A DNA stretch of 64,000 nt from Gillisella vitis (GTDB lineage: Bacteria; Pseudomonadota; Alphaproteobacteria; Rhizobiales; Rhizobiaceae): positions 62,001 through 126,000 of the forward strand of contig NZ_CP056050.1 in NCBI RefSeq assembly GCF_021559775.1, given 5' to 3'. The notes below the pieces were generated by a model that did no database searches, was not told the DNA's origin, and saw only the letters and a program-made list of their open reading frames with translations. Every line of letters begins with the position of its first letter. The first letter of the stretch is position 1. Position numbers and translations under genes: made by a program. This document shows positions 26,457 to 36,319 of the stretch, in pieces.

Positions 26457-27704
26457 TCAGGCATATCGAAACGGCTTCCTCTCCATTAGTTTTTCTGAGG
26501 TCCAGTCTTTACAGGCCGCCTTGAACTCGGTGACGAACGCCGCCTGCAACTGGGTCGGACGCCAGTCGTCGCGAATGGTGATGCCAATTTTTCGTTTCGA
26601 TGAAAAGTGCCCGCGGACTTCCGCAAGCAGTCCAGCCCGGCGTTCGAAGATGAATTGATCGCGCGACATTAGAGTCAGCCAGTCGTCGTTCAGCATCAGC
26701 CCGCGACCGATCGTCACCGAATTGCTCTCGATTTTAACGCGCGGCGGTTCAAGCTCGTACTCGGCAAAAATCGCATCCCACCGCGTGCGCATTGGAGCGC
26801 CGCTGCTGGCGATCACCCAGGGGAAATCCCTCAGCCGGGCAGGATCCAAGAAGTCGCTGCTGGCCAATGGATGACCTTTGCGTGCAACGATGACCAGATC
26901 GTCGTCGAAGATTGCTTCCTCCACGACGTCGCCCACCGGTGGAGGGTCGCGCAAGGCGCCGATCAGGAAATCGAGCTGGCCGTTGCGCAAGCCGGCGAGA
27001 AGGTCCGCATACGGTCCTTCGACGACATCGATGCTGGCGGCAGGATTGGCGCGCGAGAACCGTGCCAGCGCCCGTGGCAAAAGGATCGTCTGTGCCATCG
27101 GCAATGTGCCGATCGCTATTCGTCCTGCGCCTTCGCGGCGAAGTGCCGCCAGTTCGTCGAAGCCCGCTTCGATTTCCGCCAGCGCCAGGCGGGCAAAGCG
27201 GAGCAGGTTTGTTGCAGCCGGAGTTGGCTGAACTGTCCTGCCATGGCGCGCCAACAACAATATGCCGAGCAATTGTTCCAGTTCGCGAGCAGATCGGTGC
27301 AGCGCCGGCTCGGACAATCCCGTCAGTTTCGAGGCCATGGCAAAGCTACCCGCCTGATCGACGGTCAGCAAGGCGCGAAGCTGTCCGAAGGTTATGCGAC
27401 GCTCGATGTTGGGGAGGCTCGGCAGTCGGGCGGATCGCCGGACGCTGTTTCCACCGCGCACGATATAGGCAAGCGCCCGCTCTATGCGCGCGCTCATCAG
27501 TTCGCCTGCCCGCGTCAGGGTGACGCCGGTCGGCTGACGATCCAGCAGGGCATGGCCAAGTTGCGCCTCGACTTTCGCGACCGCCTGCGTGATTGCTGGC
27601 TGCGACAGGTTCAAGGCCAAAGCCGCATTGCTGATGCTGCCCAGGCGACCCGCCGTGGCGACGGCTTCGAAATGGCGCAGATTGATGTCCCGCTTCATAT
27701 CCAT
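26457..27704 (-). CDS. LysR-type regulator with two N-terminal helix-turn-helix domains
   Basis: The 415-residue product is about 110 residues longer than a normal LysR protein. Residues 5-64 form one LysR HTH ('LRHFEAVATAGRLGSISNAA', 'SQPAITQAVAKVEAQLGHAL'); residues 80-140 form a second, more divergent one ('FGQLRALLTVDQAGSFAMAS', 'SEPALHRSARELEQLLGILL'). A single effector domain follows ('GRIAIGTLPMAQTILLPRAL'). I chose ATG 27704 because it begins directly before the first HTH. It lies between ligJ and dctA and probably controls both the hydratase/hydrolase pair and the dctA-ligK-ligU unit. Confidence 0.85.
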   Translation of the reverse strand: MDMKRDINLRHFEAVATAGRLGSISNAALALNLSQPAITQAVAKVEAQLGHALLDRQPTGVTLTRAGELMSARIERALAYIVRGGNSVRRSARLPSLPNIERRITFGQLRALLTVDQAGSFAMASKLTGLSEPALHRSARELEQLLGILLLARHGRTVQPTPAATNLLRFARLALAEIEAGFDELAALRREGAGRIAIGTLPMAQTILLPRALARFSRANPAASIDVVEGPYADLLAGLRNGQLDFLIGALRDPPPVGDVVEEAIFDDDLVIVARKGHPLASSDFLDPARLRDFPWVIASSGAPMRTRWDAIFAEYELEPPRVKIESNSVTIGRGLMLNDDWLTLMSRDQFIFERRAGLLAEVRGHFSSKRKIGITIRDDWRPTQLQAAFVTEFKAACKDWTSEKLMERKPFRYA

Positions 27705-28018
27705 GCCGGCACTTAACCAGAGCTTATGGCTTGGACGCAAATCTATTTTGCCTTTCCGGCGGGCTGGTCACTAGATTGGCTGAGGAGGACGAAGAGGAGT
27801 ATGACCGACATTCCGGTGCGGCGCGTTTGCCAAATCCCGATCTGTGCGCTCTGCGCAACACCGGACGGGAAGCACGTCTCTTCATCCATTTGAGTTCGGT
27901 CAGTCGGCAGCGTCAGTACCGTCGACAGGCCTGGATCGCATCGCGTCGCCAGAGGCGCCGGGCATCTTGTCGAGATGCTTTCGCCTATGCACCGGATGCG
28001 CGAGGAGGAAAGATACGC
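27705..28018. promoter_or_regulatory. Divergent promoter region between tandem-HTH LysR and dctA
   Basis: A 15-bp dyad GCAAATCTATTTTGC lies at 27737-27751, 33 bases before the regulator start, the size of a LysR box; it is a candidate autoregulatory site. A 30-codon ORF (27801-27893, starting 'MTDIPVRRVCQIP') follows a purine-rich stretch and could be a leader peptide, but evidence is thin. The dctA ribosome site AGGAGGAA is at 28003-28010. Confidence 0.45.
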
Positions 28019-29365
28019 GTGACCTATTCGCAAGCAACCAACTATGTGCCGCCGGAATCGGAACCAGCCCGCGAAGGCGGCAGGTTCGGGATTTTCGGCC
28101 AGCTCTGGTTCCAGGTTCTGGCCGGCACGGTGATGGGCATCCTGCTCGGCCATTACGCCCCGGGCATCGCGGTGGCGATGAAGCCATTGGGCGATGCTTT
28201 CATCAAGATGATCCGCATGATGATCGGCCCGATCATCTTCGTGACGGTGGTGCACGGCATTGCCGGCATGAACGACATGAAGAGCGTCGGCAGGGTAGCC
28301 CTGAAATCCATTCTGTACTTCGAGGCGATCACGACGCTGGCGCTGGTCTTCGGTCTGGTGACCGTCAACCTGTGGAAACCGGGCGCCGGGATGAACATAG
28401 ACCCGAGCACACTTGATGCCGCGTCGATCAAGTCCTATGTCGCGACCGCGCAGGATCAGTCGATGACGGCCTATTTCATGGGCATCATCCCCGACAGCTT
28501 CCTCAGTGCCTTTACCGAGGGGTATGTCCTGCAGGTCCTCTTCATATCGGTTCTTTTCGGTATCGCACTTGCCGCCATCGGCGAACGTGGTCGGCCGGTC
28601 TTCCAGGTGATCGAGAGCGCCTCGCAGGGGTTCTTCAAGATCATCGGCTACATCATGTATTTCGCGCCGATCGGTGCATTCGGCGCCATTGCATTCACCG
28701 TCGGCCAGTTCGGCACATCGTCGCTGTGGTCGCTCGGATCGTTGATCATCGAATTCTTCGCGGTCTGTGCCTTGTTCACGGCGGTCGTATTCGGCGGTAT
28801 TGCCTACTGGTGCGGCGTTAGCCTGTTGCGGCTGTTCAGCTATCTGTGGGACGAGATCGTCATCGTCGCCGCCACCACGTCGACTGAGACCGTGCTGCCG
28901 CGGCTCATCCAGAAGATGGGCAAGGCGGGATGCGAGGAGTCCGTCGTCGGTTTCGTCGTTCCGGCCGGCTATTCCTTCAACCTCGACGGCACGTGTCTGT
29001 ACCTCACGACAGTCGCGATCTTTTTGGCGCAGGCGACCAACACGCCGCTGACGATCTGGCACGAACTGAGCCTGATCGGCGTCCTCCTCCTGACGTCCAA
29101 GGGCGCGGCCGGCGTCGCCGGCGCTGCTTTCGTCGTGCTAGCGGCGACATTGAACACCACGGGCGCCATCCCTGTGGCGAGCATCGCCCTGATCCTCGGC
29201 ATTCACCGCATTCTCGCAGAGGGGCTTACCTTTGTGAACCTGATCGGCAACGCACTGGCCTCCATCGTCATCGCCAAATGGGAAGGCAAGCTCGACGAGA
29301 AGAAGCTGGCCGAGACGGTCGGCACGCGGCGCCTGCAGCGCATACATGGCGTCACCGTCAACTGA
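28019..29365 (+). CDS. dctA: C4-dicarboxylate/cation symporter (DctA type)
   Basis: The GTG at 28019 follows a very good AGGAGGAA site and yields 448 residues, the usual DctA length; an upstream opening to 27731 adds non-conserved text. Family marks are present: '[20 protein letters not shown]' (helix 2), the serine-rich stretch replaced by '[20 protein letters not shown]', and '[20 protein letters not shown]', the NLDG sodium/aspartate-binding motif. It imports dicarboxylates through the inner membrane. At the head of the ligK/ligU operon it may carry PDC or oxalomesaconate-like acids, or a C4 acid. Confidence 0.9.
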   Translation: MTYSQATNYVPPESEPAREGGRFGIFGQLWFQVLAGTVMGILLGHYAPGIAVAMKPLGDAFIKMIRMMIGPIIFVTVVHGIAGMNDMKSVGRVALKSILYFEAITTLALVFGLVTVNLWKPGAGMNIDPSTLDAASIKSYVATAQDQSMTAYFMGIIPDSFLSAFTEGYVLQVLFISVLFGIALAAIGERGRPVFQVIESASQGFFKIIGYIMYFAPIGAFGAIAFTVGQFGTSSLWSLGSLIIEFFAVCALFTAVVFGGIAYWCGVSLLRLFSYLWDEIVIVAATTSTETVLPRLIQKMGKAGCEESVVGFVVPAGYSFNLDGTCLYLTTVAIFLAQATNTPLTIWHELSLIGVLLLTSKGAAGVAGAAFVVLAATLNTTGAIPVASIALILGIHRILAEGLTFVNLIGNALASIVIAKWEGKLDEKKLAETVGTRRLQRIHGVTVN

Positions 29366-29403
29366 GATCGGCCGTCCAGGCTGGAACGAAAGGAATTATC
29401 GAA

Positions 29404-30075
29404 ATGGCTACTGTTGTCCAGAATATCGAACGCGCCGAAGCCGACGTCATCAAGCGACTGGGCGCTGCCGGCGTGGCCACCGTCCATGAGGCTCAGGGGC
29501 GCAAGGGCATGCTGGCGAGCTACATGCGGCCCATCTATAGCGGTGCCCAGATCGGGGGCTCCGCGGTGACGATTTCGTCGCCCCCGGGTGACAACTGGAT
29601 GCTTCACGTCGCGATCGAGCAGCTGAAGGAAGGCGACATTCTCGTGCTGGCGCCGACATCGCCCTGCGACAATGGATATTTTGGCGATCTTCTGGCGACA
29701 TCTGCCATGGCGCGGGGCTGCAAGGGGCTGGTTATCGATGCCGGCGTTCGCGACATCCGAGATCTGACCGCCATGGGTTTCCCCGTCTGGTCGAAGGCGA
29801 TCTCCGCGCAGGGAACGGTAAAAGAAACGCTGGGGTCGGTGAACGTTCCAATTGTCTGCGCCGGTGCGCATATCGAAGCAGGCGATATCATCGTCGCCGA
29901 CGATGACGGCGTCTGCGTCGTCAAGCGGACGGAGGCACTGGACGTCCTTGCAGCGGCCGAAAAACGCCTTGCCAACGAGGAGGCCAAGCGCTCGCGGCTG
30001 GCGGCCGGCGAGCTTGGTCTGGATATCTACGGCATGCGCCCGACGCTGCAGCAGAAAGGCCTCCGCTATGTATGA
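29404..30075 (+). CDS. ligK: 4-carboxy-4-hydroxy-2-oxoadipate aldolase / oxaloacetate decarboxylase
   Basis: A 223-residue class II aldolase of the RraA-like LigK/GalC family. It splits 4-carboxy-4-hydroxy-2-oxoadipate to pyruvate and oxaloacetate, the last step of the 4,5-cleavage route. The metal and substrate segment '[20 protein letters not shown]' and the catalytic '[10 protein letters not shown]' (Arg-Asp pair) are intact, and the length is normal. It follows dctA by 38 bases and overlaps the tautomerase gene by 8 bases. Confidence 0.93.
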   Translation: MATVVQNIERAEADVIKRLGAAGVATVHEAQGRKGMLASYMRPIYSGAQIGGSAVTISSPPGDNWMLHVAIEQLKEGDILVLAPTSPCDNGYFGDLLATSAMARGCKGLVIDAGVRDIRDLTAMGFPVWSKAISAQGTVKETLGSVNVPIVCAGAHIEAGDIIVADDDGVCVVKRTEALDVLAAAEKRLANEEAKRSRLAAGELGLDIYGMRPTLQQKGLRYV

Positions 30076-31130
30076 GGACGGCATCCTGTGCCTGTGGATG
30101 CGCGGCGGCACATCCAAGGGCGCCTATTTTCTTGCCGAGCATCTCCCGGCCGACCAGCTTGAACGCGATGCGCTGCTGCTGCGCATCATGGGGTCCCCGG
30201 ATCCTCGCCAGATCGATGGTATCGGCGGCGCAGATCCGCTGACCTCCAAGGTTGCGGTTCTGTCGCCGTCCAGCCGAGACGACGCCGATGTCGATTACCT
30301 CTTCCTGCAGGTTTTTGTCGATCAGGAGTTGGTCAGCGACCCAGGGCTGCGGAAACATCCTGGCCGGGGTTGGTCCGGCAGCGATCGAGCGCGGATTGGT
30401 CGCTGCCGAGAACGAGCTGACCGAAGTCCGGATCCACATGGTCAATTCCGGCGAAGTTGCCGTCGCCAAGATCTCGACGCCTGGCGGGCGCGTGAGCTAT
30501 GCGGGTGAAGCCGAGATTGCCGGCGTACCTGGCCGGCATGCGGCCGTCCCGCTTCTGTTTCAGAATATTGCCGGCTCGATGAGCGGCGCCCTGCTTCCCA
30601 CCGGCACCGAGATGGATGTCATCGACGACGTCCATGCGACGCTGATCGACAACGGCATGCCATGCGTCGTGATGCGCGCTGCCGACTTCGGGCTGAGCGG
30701 CACGGAGACACGCGAAGAGATCGAGGCTAACAGTGTGTTGAAGCAGCGCATCGAAGCCATTCGGCTGAAGGCCGGCCCGATGATGAACCTGGGTGATGTC
30801 ACGAAGGCCTCTGTCCCCAAGATGACGCTGGTGTCTGCGGCTCGGAACGGCGGCGCGATTTCGACGCGCAGCTTCATTCCGCATCGGGTCCACGCATCTG
30901 TCGGCGTACTTGCTGCTATTACCGTGGCAACTGCGACCCGGCTCGCAGGCGGCCCGGCAGCAGAGATGGTCGCCGCGCCGGAGGATGGTCGATACCTGAT
31001 CGAGCACCCGACAGGCGCGATGGAAGTGTTTTTGGATATCGACGCCGAGGGACAGATCAAGGCTGCCGGAACGGTTCGAACGGCACGCAAGCTGTTCGAC
31101 GGCCAGGTCTATCCCGCTCCGGCGGAATGA
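30068..31130 (+). pseudogene. ligU: 4-oxalomesaconate tautomerase (LigU/GalD, PrpF family), frameshifted
   Basis: The first part (from ATG 30068, '[20 protein letters not shown]') and the second part (from about 30345, 'CGNILAGVGPAAIERGLV') are in different frames but together give a full-length (about 354-residue) PrpF-fold tautomerase that converts the keto/enol isomers of oxalomesaconate. The break is near 30335-30345: after 'ELVSDP' the frame must shift by +1, consistent with a 2-base deletion or one extra base just before the conserved Cys-Gly-Asn. As written, the first frame ends at 30508 with nonsense text. Either the gene is dead, leaving spontaneous tautomerisation or another enzyme, or the base call is wrong. 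Confidence 0.85.
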
Positions 31131-31696
31131 GAAGCTGCTGGACTGATCTGCGCTGAAGAAGAGAGCCGCGGCCCGGTGTCGATCACCAGCCAACGCGAAT
31201 TCATGGACGTCGCATCGCGCGGGTCAAAATGGGAGGTGAAGACATGAATAGGCAGGCGGGAAGAATATCCAGACACTTACGGGCGGCGGCAGCAGGCGCA
31301 ATCCCGCGGGCAATGCTTTGCCGACCGATGCAGCATTGGCGCAAGCCTGTCTGGCGCCAGACATCACTTTGGTTATCCAGTTCGGACCAGGCGGCATAGC
31401 CGCCATCAATGCGTGTATCGTCGTTAAGCGCTACGCAAGGAACCAGTGTAGCCATCCAGCTCCGCGTTAGGGACGGCCCGGGCGGCCGTCGCCCCGCCGT
31501 GCGATCCATGATGATGATCTGCCCGGTTGATGATACCGCGTCCTCTGGTCGCTATCGTATGAGCCACCCCGCATCCTCACACCGCAACGCATCGATATCG
31601 GGTAGGTCGCGCGGCGTCTCATGCGGTGAGTTCCCGCAATGGACCGGGATCACCGAAGCCGGACTTCTGGATTTGAGCGTTGCCAGTCCGACACGC
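31131..31696. other. Gap after the tautomerase gene; no confident gene
   Basis: No frame has a convincing start and coding text. A minus-strand stretch (about 31290-31640, interrupted by a stop) includes 'DDTRIDGGYAAWSELD', which vaguely recalls a rhodanese C-terminus, but I cannot support it. Confidence 0.35.
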
Positions 31697-32338
31697 CTAG
31701 AACTTTTTGGACTGGCGGATGTGCAGCACGGTTACCTGCTTGAACAACTCGACATCCCCGACTGCCAGAGCGTTGATCATCTGGTGATGCTCGGTTGATG
31801 ACTTGTCTATTCTGGCACGCGTATTCCACTGCGAGACCGGCGCCGACGACGTGCGCTCGCGGATGTCGCGGACGAGTGCCACAAGTTCGTCATTCCCGCA
31901 TAGTGACAACAGCGCGCGATGGAAGGCCAGATTTGCTTCGTAAAGTTCCAGTACGGTGCCCGTTTGGATCAATTCGTCGAACCGGTGGGCCAATTGCCGC
32001 AGATCGTCGATCGTGTCTGGCGTAGCATTGGCGACGATCCGATCCGCTACCGATGTTTCCAGGATGATGCGAATATCGCTGATCTGCTCGGCCTGACGCT
32101 CATCGGGCGCGAACACATGGTAGCCGCGATTTGGTTCATGCGCGACCAGCCGACGCAGCGCCAATCGGTCGAGCGCCCGGCGGACCTCCTGTCGCGTGCA
32201 GTTGTAGCGTCGCTCCAGGTCGCTCTGCTTCAGCCAGGATCCGGCCGACAGCACGCCGGTGAGGATGTCGTGCAGGATAAGGTCCGTGACATCGACGTCG
32301 ATGGCATTTGGACTCCTTTGGGTTTCTAACACGTTCAT
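31697..32338 (-). CDS. GntR-family regulator (FadR/FCD type)
   Basis: A 213-residue regulator with an N-terminal winged HTH (residues 15-75, 'DVTDLILHDILTGVLSAGSW', 'QSDLERRYNCTRQEVRRALD') and a helical FCD ligand-binding domain ('ELYEANLAFHRALLSLCGND' with its metal-binding His). It is divergent from the AbgB-like/M28 gene pair with a 163-bp intergenic region and probably regulates it. Confidence 0.9.
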   Translation of the reverse strand: MNVLETQRSPNAIDVDVTDLILHDILTGVLSAGSWLKQSDLERRYNCTRQEVRRALDRLALRRLVAHEPNRGYHVFAPDERQAEQISDIRIILETSVADRIVANATPDTIDDLRQLAHRFDELIQTGTVLELYEANLAFHRALLSLCGNDELVALVRDIRERTSSAPVSQWNTRARIDKSSTEHHQMINALAVGDVELFKQVTVLHIRQSKKF

Positions 32339-32501
32339 TGCCTGCCCCTTCTGATCGCATAGCCGACCATCCAGGATTGAATACCTCGGCCGCGCTCATT
32401 ATGCCAAAAAACAATCCCTGCCTACATATTGCACAAATCATCGATATCGTATTGATTGGCGCCAATCTTGGTAACTCTTAGCAGCGCAGGACCTAGACGT
32501 C

Positions 32502-33926
32502 ATGAAAAATTCGGAAGCGGTCTGGGATATCGTTGAGGAAAAGCGAGACGCCTTCTTCGGCTTAAGCGATCGCATCTGGGGCATGCCGGAGACGAATTAT
32601 CAGGAATATCGCTCCGCCGCTGAACATGTGGCGATGCTTGAGGCCGAAGGCTTTCGCGTTGAGCAGGGTATTGCCGGCATGCCGACCGCGATGATGGGCG
32701 AGGCAGGCGAGGGCGGTCCGGTAATAGCTATCCTCGGCGAGTTCGATGCGTTGCCCGGCCTGAGCCAGCAAGCAGGTGCTGCCGAACAGCGCCCAATCGA
32801 GGAGGGCGGCAATGGTCACGGTTGCGGCCATAACTTGCTGGGTTCGGGCTCGATGATGGCGGCGGCAGCCGTGAAGGAGTATCTGGCCCGCAACAATCTC
32901 AAGGGACGCGTACGCTATTACGGCTGCCCGGCGGAAGAGGGCGGATCATCCAAGGGTTTCATGGTGCGCGCCGGCCTGTTCGACGATGTCGATATTGCCA
33001 TCTGTTGGCACCCGGCCGCCTTTGCTGGCGTCAACAACCCGATTTCGCTGGCCTGCAACGAGATCAATTTCCACTTCACCGGCCGCGCTTCGCATGCCGC
33101 CGCTTCGCCGCATCTGGGCCGCAGCGCTCTCGACGCCGTCGAACTGATGAATGTCGGCGTCAACTACATGCGCGAGCACATGCCGTCCTCGGCGCGCGTC
33201 TACTACGCCGTCACAGATACCGGCGGGCATGCGCCGAATGTGGTGCAGGCCAAGGCTTCGGTGCGCTATCTGATCCGTGCGCGCACTTTGCCAGAACTGC
33301 TGGTGCTCGTCGAGCGGGTCAAGAAGGTGGCCGAGGGTGCCGCGTTGATGACGGAGACCAGTGTGCGCAGCCGCATCATCAGCGGTGACGCTAATCTCGT
33401 CGGCAATACGCCACTAGAAGCTCTGATGCATGCCAATCTGGAGCGGCTTGGACCCCCCGTCTTCGATCAGGCCGATCATGAGACTGCCAAGAAATTCCAG
33501 GAGACCTTTTCGCCGGAAGATATTGCCGCCTCCTATGACCGCTTCGGTTTGGAGCCGGAGAAGGGTCAAGCTCTCTGCGACATCATCTTCCCGCCCGGAA
33601 GCGGCGACGGCACGCTTGTTGGGTCCACTGACGTCGGCACCGTCAGCTGGGTCGTGCCGACCGTGCAGATGCGTGGCGCGACCTATGCGATCGGTACGCC
33701 CGGCCATTCCTGGCAACTGGTTGCCCAGGGCAAGTTGCCGGCGGCCCACAAGGGCATGGAACATGTGGCCAAGGTGATGGCGAGCACTGCCGTCGACCTG
33801 CTGAGCAACCCAGAGCTGATTGTTGCCGCCAAGGCTGATTTCAACGCGCGCCTGAAAGGCACACCCTTCATCAACCCGATCCCCGACGACGTGATGCCGC
33901 CTTTGCCGGAGAACACCGATGTCTGA
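32502..33926 (+). CDS. M20-family amidohydrolase, AbgB-like
   Basis: A 474-residue cytoplasmic metallo-amidohydrolase like the AbgB subunit of p-aminobenzoyl-glutamate hydrolase. The metal ligands are visible: Asp in 'AILGEFDALPGL', His-Cys-His in 'GNGHGCGHNLLG', Glu pair in 'GCPAEEGGSSKGFM' and His in 'AICWHPAAF'. The dimerisation (lid) domain follows at about residues 190-310. It cleaves an N-acyl or aminoacyl amide bond. The stop overlaps the start of the M28-like gene (ATGTCTGA, 8 bases), so the two are coupled and probably act in sequence on one amide or peptide substrate. No AbgA partner or AbgT transporter is present. Confidence 0.88.
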   Translation: MKNSEAVWDIVEEKRDAFFGLSDRIWGMPETNYQEYRSAAEHVAMLEAEGFRVEQGIAGMPTAMMGEAGEGGPVIAILGEFDALPGLSQQAGAAEQRPIEEGGNGHGCGHNLLGSGSMMAAAAVKEYLARNNLKGRVRYYGCPAEEGGSSKGFMVRAGLFDDVDIAICWHPAAFAGVNNPISLACNEINFHFTGRASHAAASPHLGRSALDAVELMNVGVNYMREHMPSSARVYYAVTDTGGHAPNVVQAKASVRYLIRARTLPELLVLVERVKKVAEGAALMTETSVRSRIISGDANLVGNTPLEALMHANLERLGPPVFDQADHETAKKFQETFSPEDIAASYDRFGLEPEKGQALCDIIFPPGSGDGTLVGSTDVGTVSWVVPTVQMRGATYAIGTPGHSWQLVAQGKLPAAHKGMEHVAKVMASTAVDLLSNPELIVAAKADFNARLKGTPFINPIPDDVMPPLPENTDV

Positions 33927-35597
33927 GTTCGCTCTCAAACCCGTTACCGACCGGCTCATGGCGCATCTCGGCGAATTCGCCAAGCATGTAAAACTGTCCG
34001 GCACGCCGGAAGAGCTTGAAAGCTTTCGATACCTTCAGGCGGAAATGACCGGTCACGGTTACCGCACCGAACTGCTGTTCCACGATGCCTATATCAGCCT
34101 GCCGGGCAAGGCCCGGGTTGAGGTCGATGGCCAGAGCATCCCGTGCATTACACATTCGATGTCGCTGCCAACCCCGGCAGCCGGACTGTCGGCGTCGCTC
34201 GTCTATATCCGCGAGGGCGAAGCCGCCAATTTCGCCGCCGTCGATGTGCGCGGCAAGATTGTGCTGGTCGATGGCATCACCACCGAAGAGGTGGCGGCAC
34301 TCAGCCGCGACGCCGGTGCGCTGGGCCAGCTGCATATCAGCCCGACCGAGCATCTTTATGAAATGTGTGTCTCGCCGGTCTGGGGCAGCCCCTCGCAGCA
34401 TACCCGCGCTCAACTGCCGACAACCGCGATCTGCACGATCAGCCGCGACGACGGCGCAAAATTGCGAGAGCGCTGCCTGAACGGTGAGACGGTCACCGCC
34501 TTCCTGCAGACCGAAGTCGATACCGGCTGGCGCAAGACGCCGATCCTGGTCTGCGAGATGGATGCACCCAAATCCGTCGAAGGCAAACCCTTCGTGATGT
34601 TCTCCGGTCACCACGATACCTGGCACTATGGCGTGATGGACAACGGCGGCGCCAATGCCACAATGCTCGAATCCGCCCGGCTACTGGCCGAGCAGCGCGA
34701 CCAATGGCAGCGCGGTCTACGCATCTGCTTCTGGTCAGGTCATTCCCACGGCCGCTATTCCGGCTCCGCCTGGTATGCGGACGAATATTTTAATGAGCTC
34801 GCACGCCGCTGCGTCGCCCATGTCAATGTCGATTCCACCGGCGGCGAGGGAGCGACTGTGCTTGCCAATTGTGCGGTCATCGATGAATTGCAGGGCGTTG
34901 CCGCCGACGCCATCGGCGCTGTCACCGGCCAGAAACATCTGGGCCGCCGTCATGGCCGCGCCGCCGACCAGTCCTTCTGGGGAGTCGGCATTCCCTCGAT
35001 GTTCGGCAGCCTCAGCCATCAGCCGCCCAGCCCGGTGAAAATGCTGGCTCCGCTCGGCTTGTGGTGGCACACGCCGCACGACACGATTGAGCACATCGAT
35101 CCGGATTTTCTGACCCGCGATACCGCCATCATCCTGCGGGTGCTCTGGCAGCTGCTGATATCGCCGGTGCTGCCGCTCGACTACACCGCTTATGCCGCCT
35201 CGCTGCAAGTTGCGCTGTCGGTGGTGAAGAGCGGCCTCGATGGCCGAATGGATATTTCGCTGCTCGAGGAAGCCGCGGCCGCCCTGGCAGAATCCGCAAA
35301 GCAGGTGGTGAGGAAATCGTCATCCGCCTCTGCGGAACAGGCCGAACGCCTCAACGCCGCCCTGCTCAAGGCCTCGCGGCTGTTGGTGCCGCTGAATTAC
35401 ACCAGCGGCGAGCGCTTTCATCACGATCCTGCCCTGCCGCATCAGCCCTGGCCATCGCTCTCCGGCCTGCGCGAGCTGGCGGCGTTGCCAACCGGCTCCG
35501 ACGACACGCTGTTTTACGCCGTGCATGCGCGGCAACACGCAACCGCATCGCCCACGCATTACAGGAGGCGACATTCATCCTTTCGACGGCGCTTTAG
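33919..35597 (+). CDS. M28-family peptidase-like protein, 3' frameshift
   Basis: About 559 residues in the family frame. A PA-type insertion precedes the catalytic domain. Zinc-ligand motifs: 'FSGHHDTWHYGVMDNGGANA' (His, Asp), 'HVNVDSTGG' (Asp) and 'WWHTPHDTIEHIDP' (His). Where M28 enzymes have the catalytic Glu-Glu (GxEExG), this protein reads 'FWSGHSHGRYSGSAWY', so the general base is missing or different. Near 35530 the frame breaks: shifting by one base restores 'ATRNRIAHALQEATFILSTAL' and a stop at 35595-35597, while the unshifted frame runs on to 35811 through antisense of the next gene. It may be a recent mutation affecting only the last 20 residues, or a base-call error. Confidence 0.8.
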
Positions 35598-35639
35598 GCA
35601 GCGCTGGCCGATCCGAAGACCAGATATCCTAAACGCTTT

Positions 35640-36128
35640 CGTTTCAGCGCCAGATGAGATCGCTGCCATGTCGTGCGCGTTGTCGACGAAGAAGATGTCC
35701 GAGTTCTGGAAAACAAGGTCCGCCGTCGTCGCTAGCGGATTGTCTGTTGCAAGCGTGGGTCCAGCGACGCCAAATAGCTTCATGGCGAAACCAAGGGTGT
35801 TATTCTCTTGATCAGGCTTATTAGGAGGCGCGTCGCTCGACCAGCGAATCCAGACGGCATAAGGGCCGGCTGCCCACAGACCAACGCGGAATTCTGGTGG
35901 ACAGGAGGATGCGACGCCAAGTTGTCCTTTCGCCACGCCGTGCTGTTTACGAAACACGGCACGTTCGGCTGGCTTCTCACCCTTTGCGATGCGAACTTTC
36001 TGGAAGTCGTCGATGAACGACGCACGGATGTCTTCGAGGGGCTCGATTACTGATCTGGGTGGTATATGGTCAGTCGCCCCAATCGTGGCGGTCGGCACAC
36101 TCGAAGTGGTGTCAAAAATTCTGTTCAT
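35640..36128 (-). pseudogene. Catalase-like protein, N-terminal fragment
   Basis: From ATG 36128 ('MNRIFDTTSSV') the frame encodes about 160 residues resembling the catalase-related family ('HGVAKGQLGVASSCPPEFRV', 'YAVWIRWSSDAP', 'LGFAMKLFGVAGP'), then loses similarity around 'AHDMAAISSG' and runs to a stop at 35559. Full-length members exceed 300 residues, so the C-terminal half has been lost. The break lies just after the M28 gene end, marking a recombination junction. Confidence 0.7.
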
Positions 36129-36319
36129 GGCGACCCCCATTCGTGCGGATTCAACTTTCTTGTATCAATGGCGGACGATTCACGACGGATCAAAATATCC
36201 GACCACTTTGCCTTCTACGCCTCAAAGCAGCAGCATATCCGCGCCGCTGCCAAAGTCGCCAATAGCATCGTCAATGACCCCCGTCGTCATAACCACGGGC
36301 AATCGCAGAATGCGATTTT

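Noticed and set aside
27801-27893. 30-codon leader peptide upstream of dctA
   Set aside because: The purine-rich region gives many apparent ribosome sites; no attenuator hairpin or regulatory codon run was seen, so it is mentioned only within the promoter region entry.
27743-29062. 439-codon minus-strand frame opposite dctA
   Set aside because: Charged, repeat-like text typical of antisense shadows; dctA itself is unambiguous.
31201-31640. Rhodanese-like string (DGGYAAW) on the minus strand
   Set aside because: Only a few residues fit, the frame is interrupted, and no active-site Cys loop is visible.
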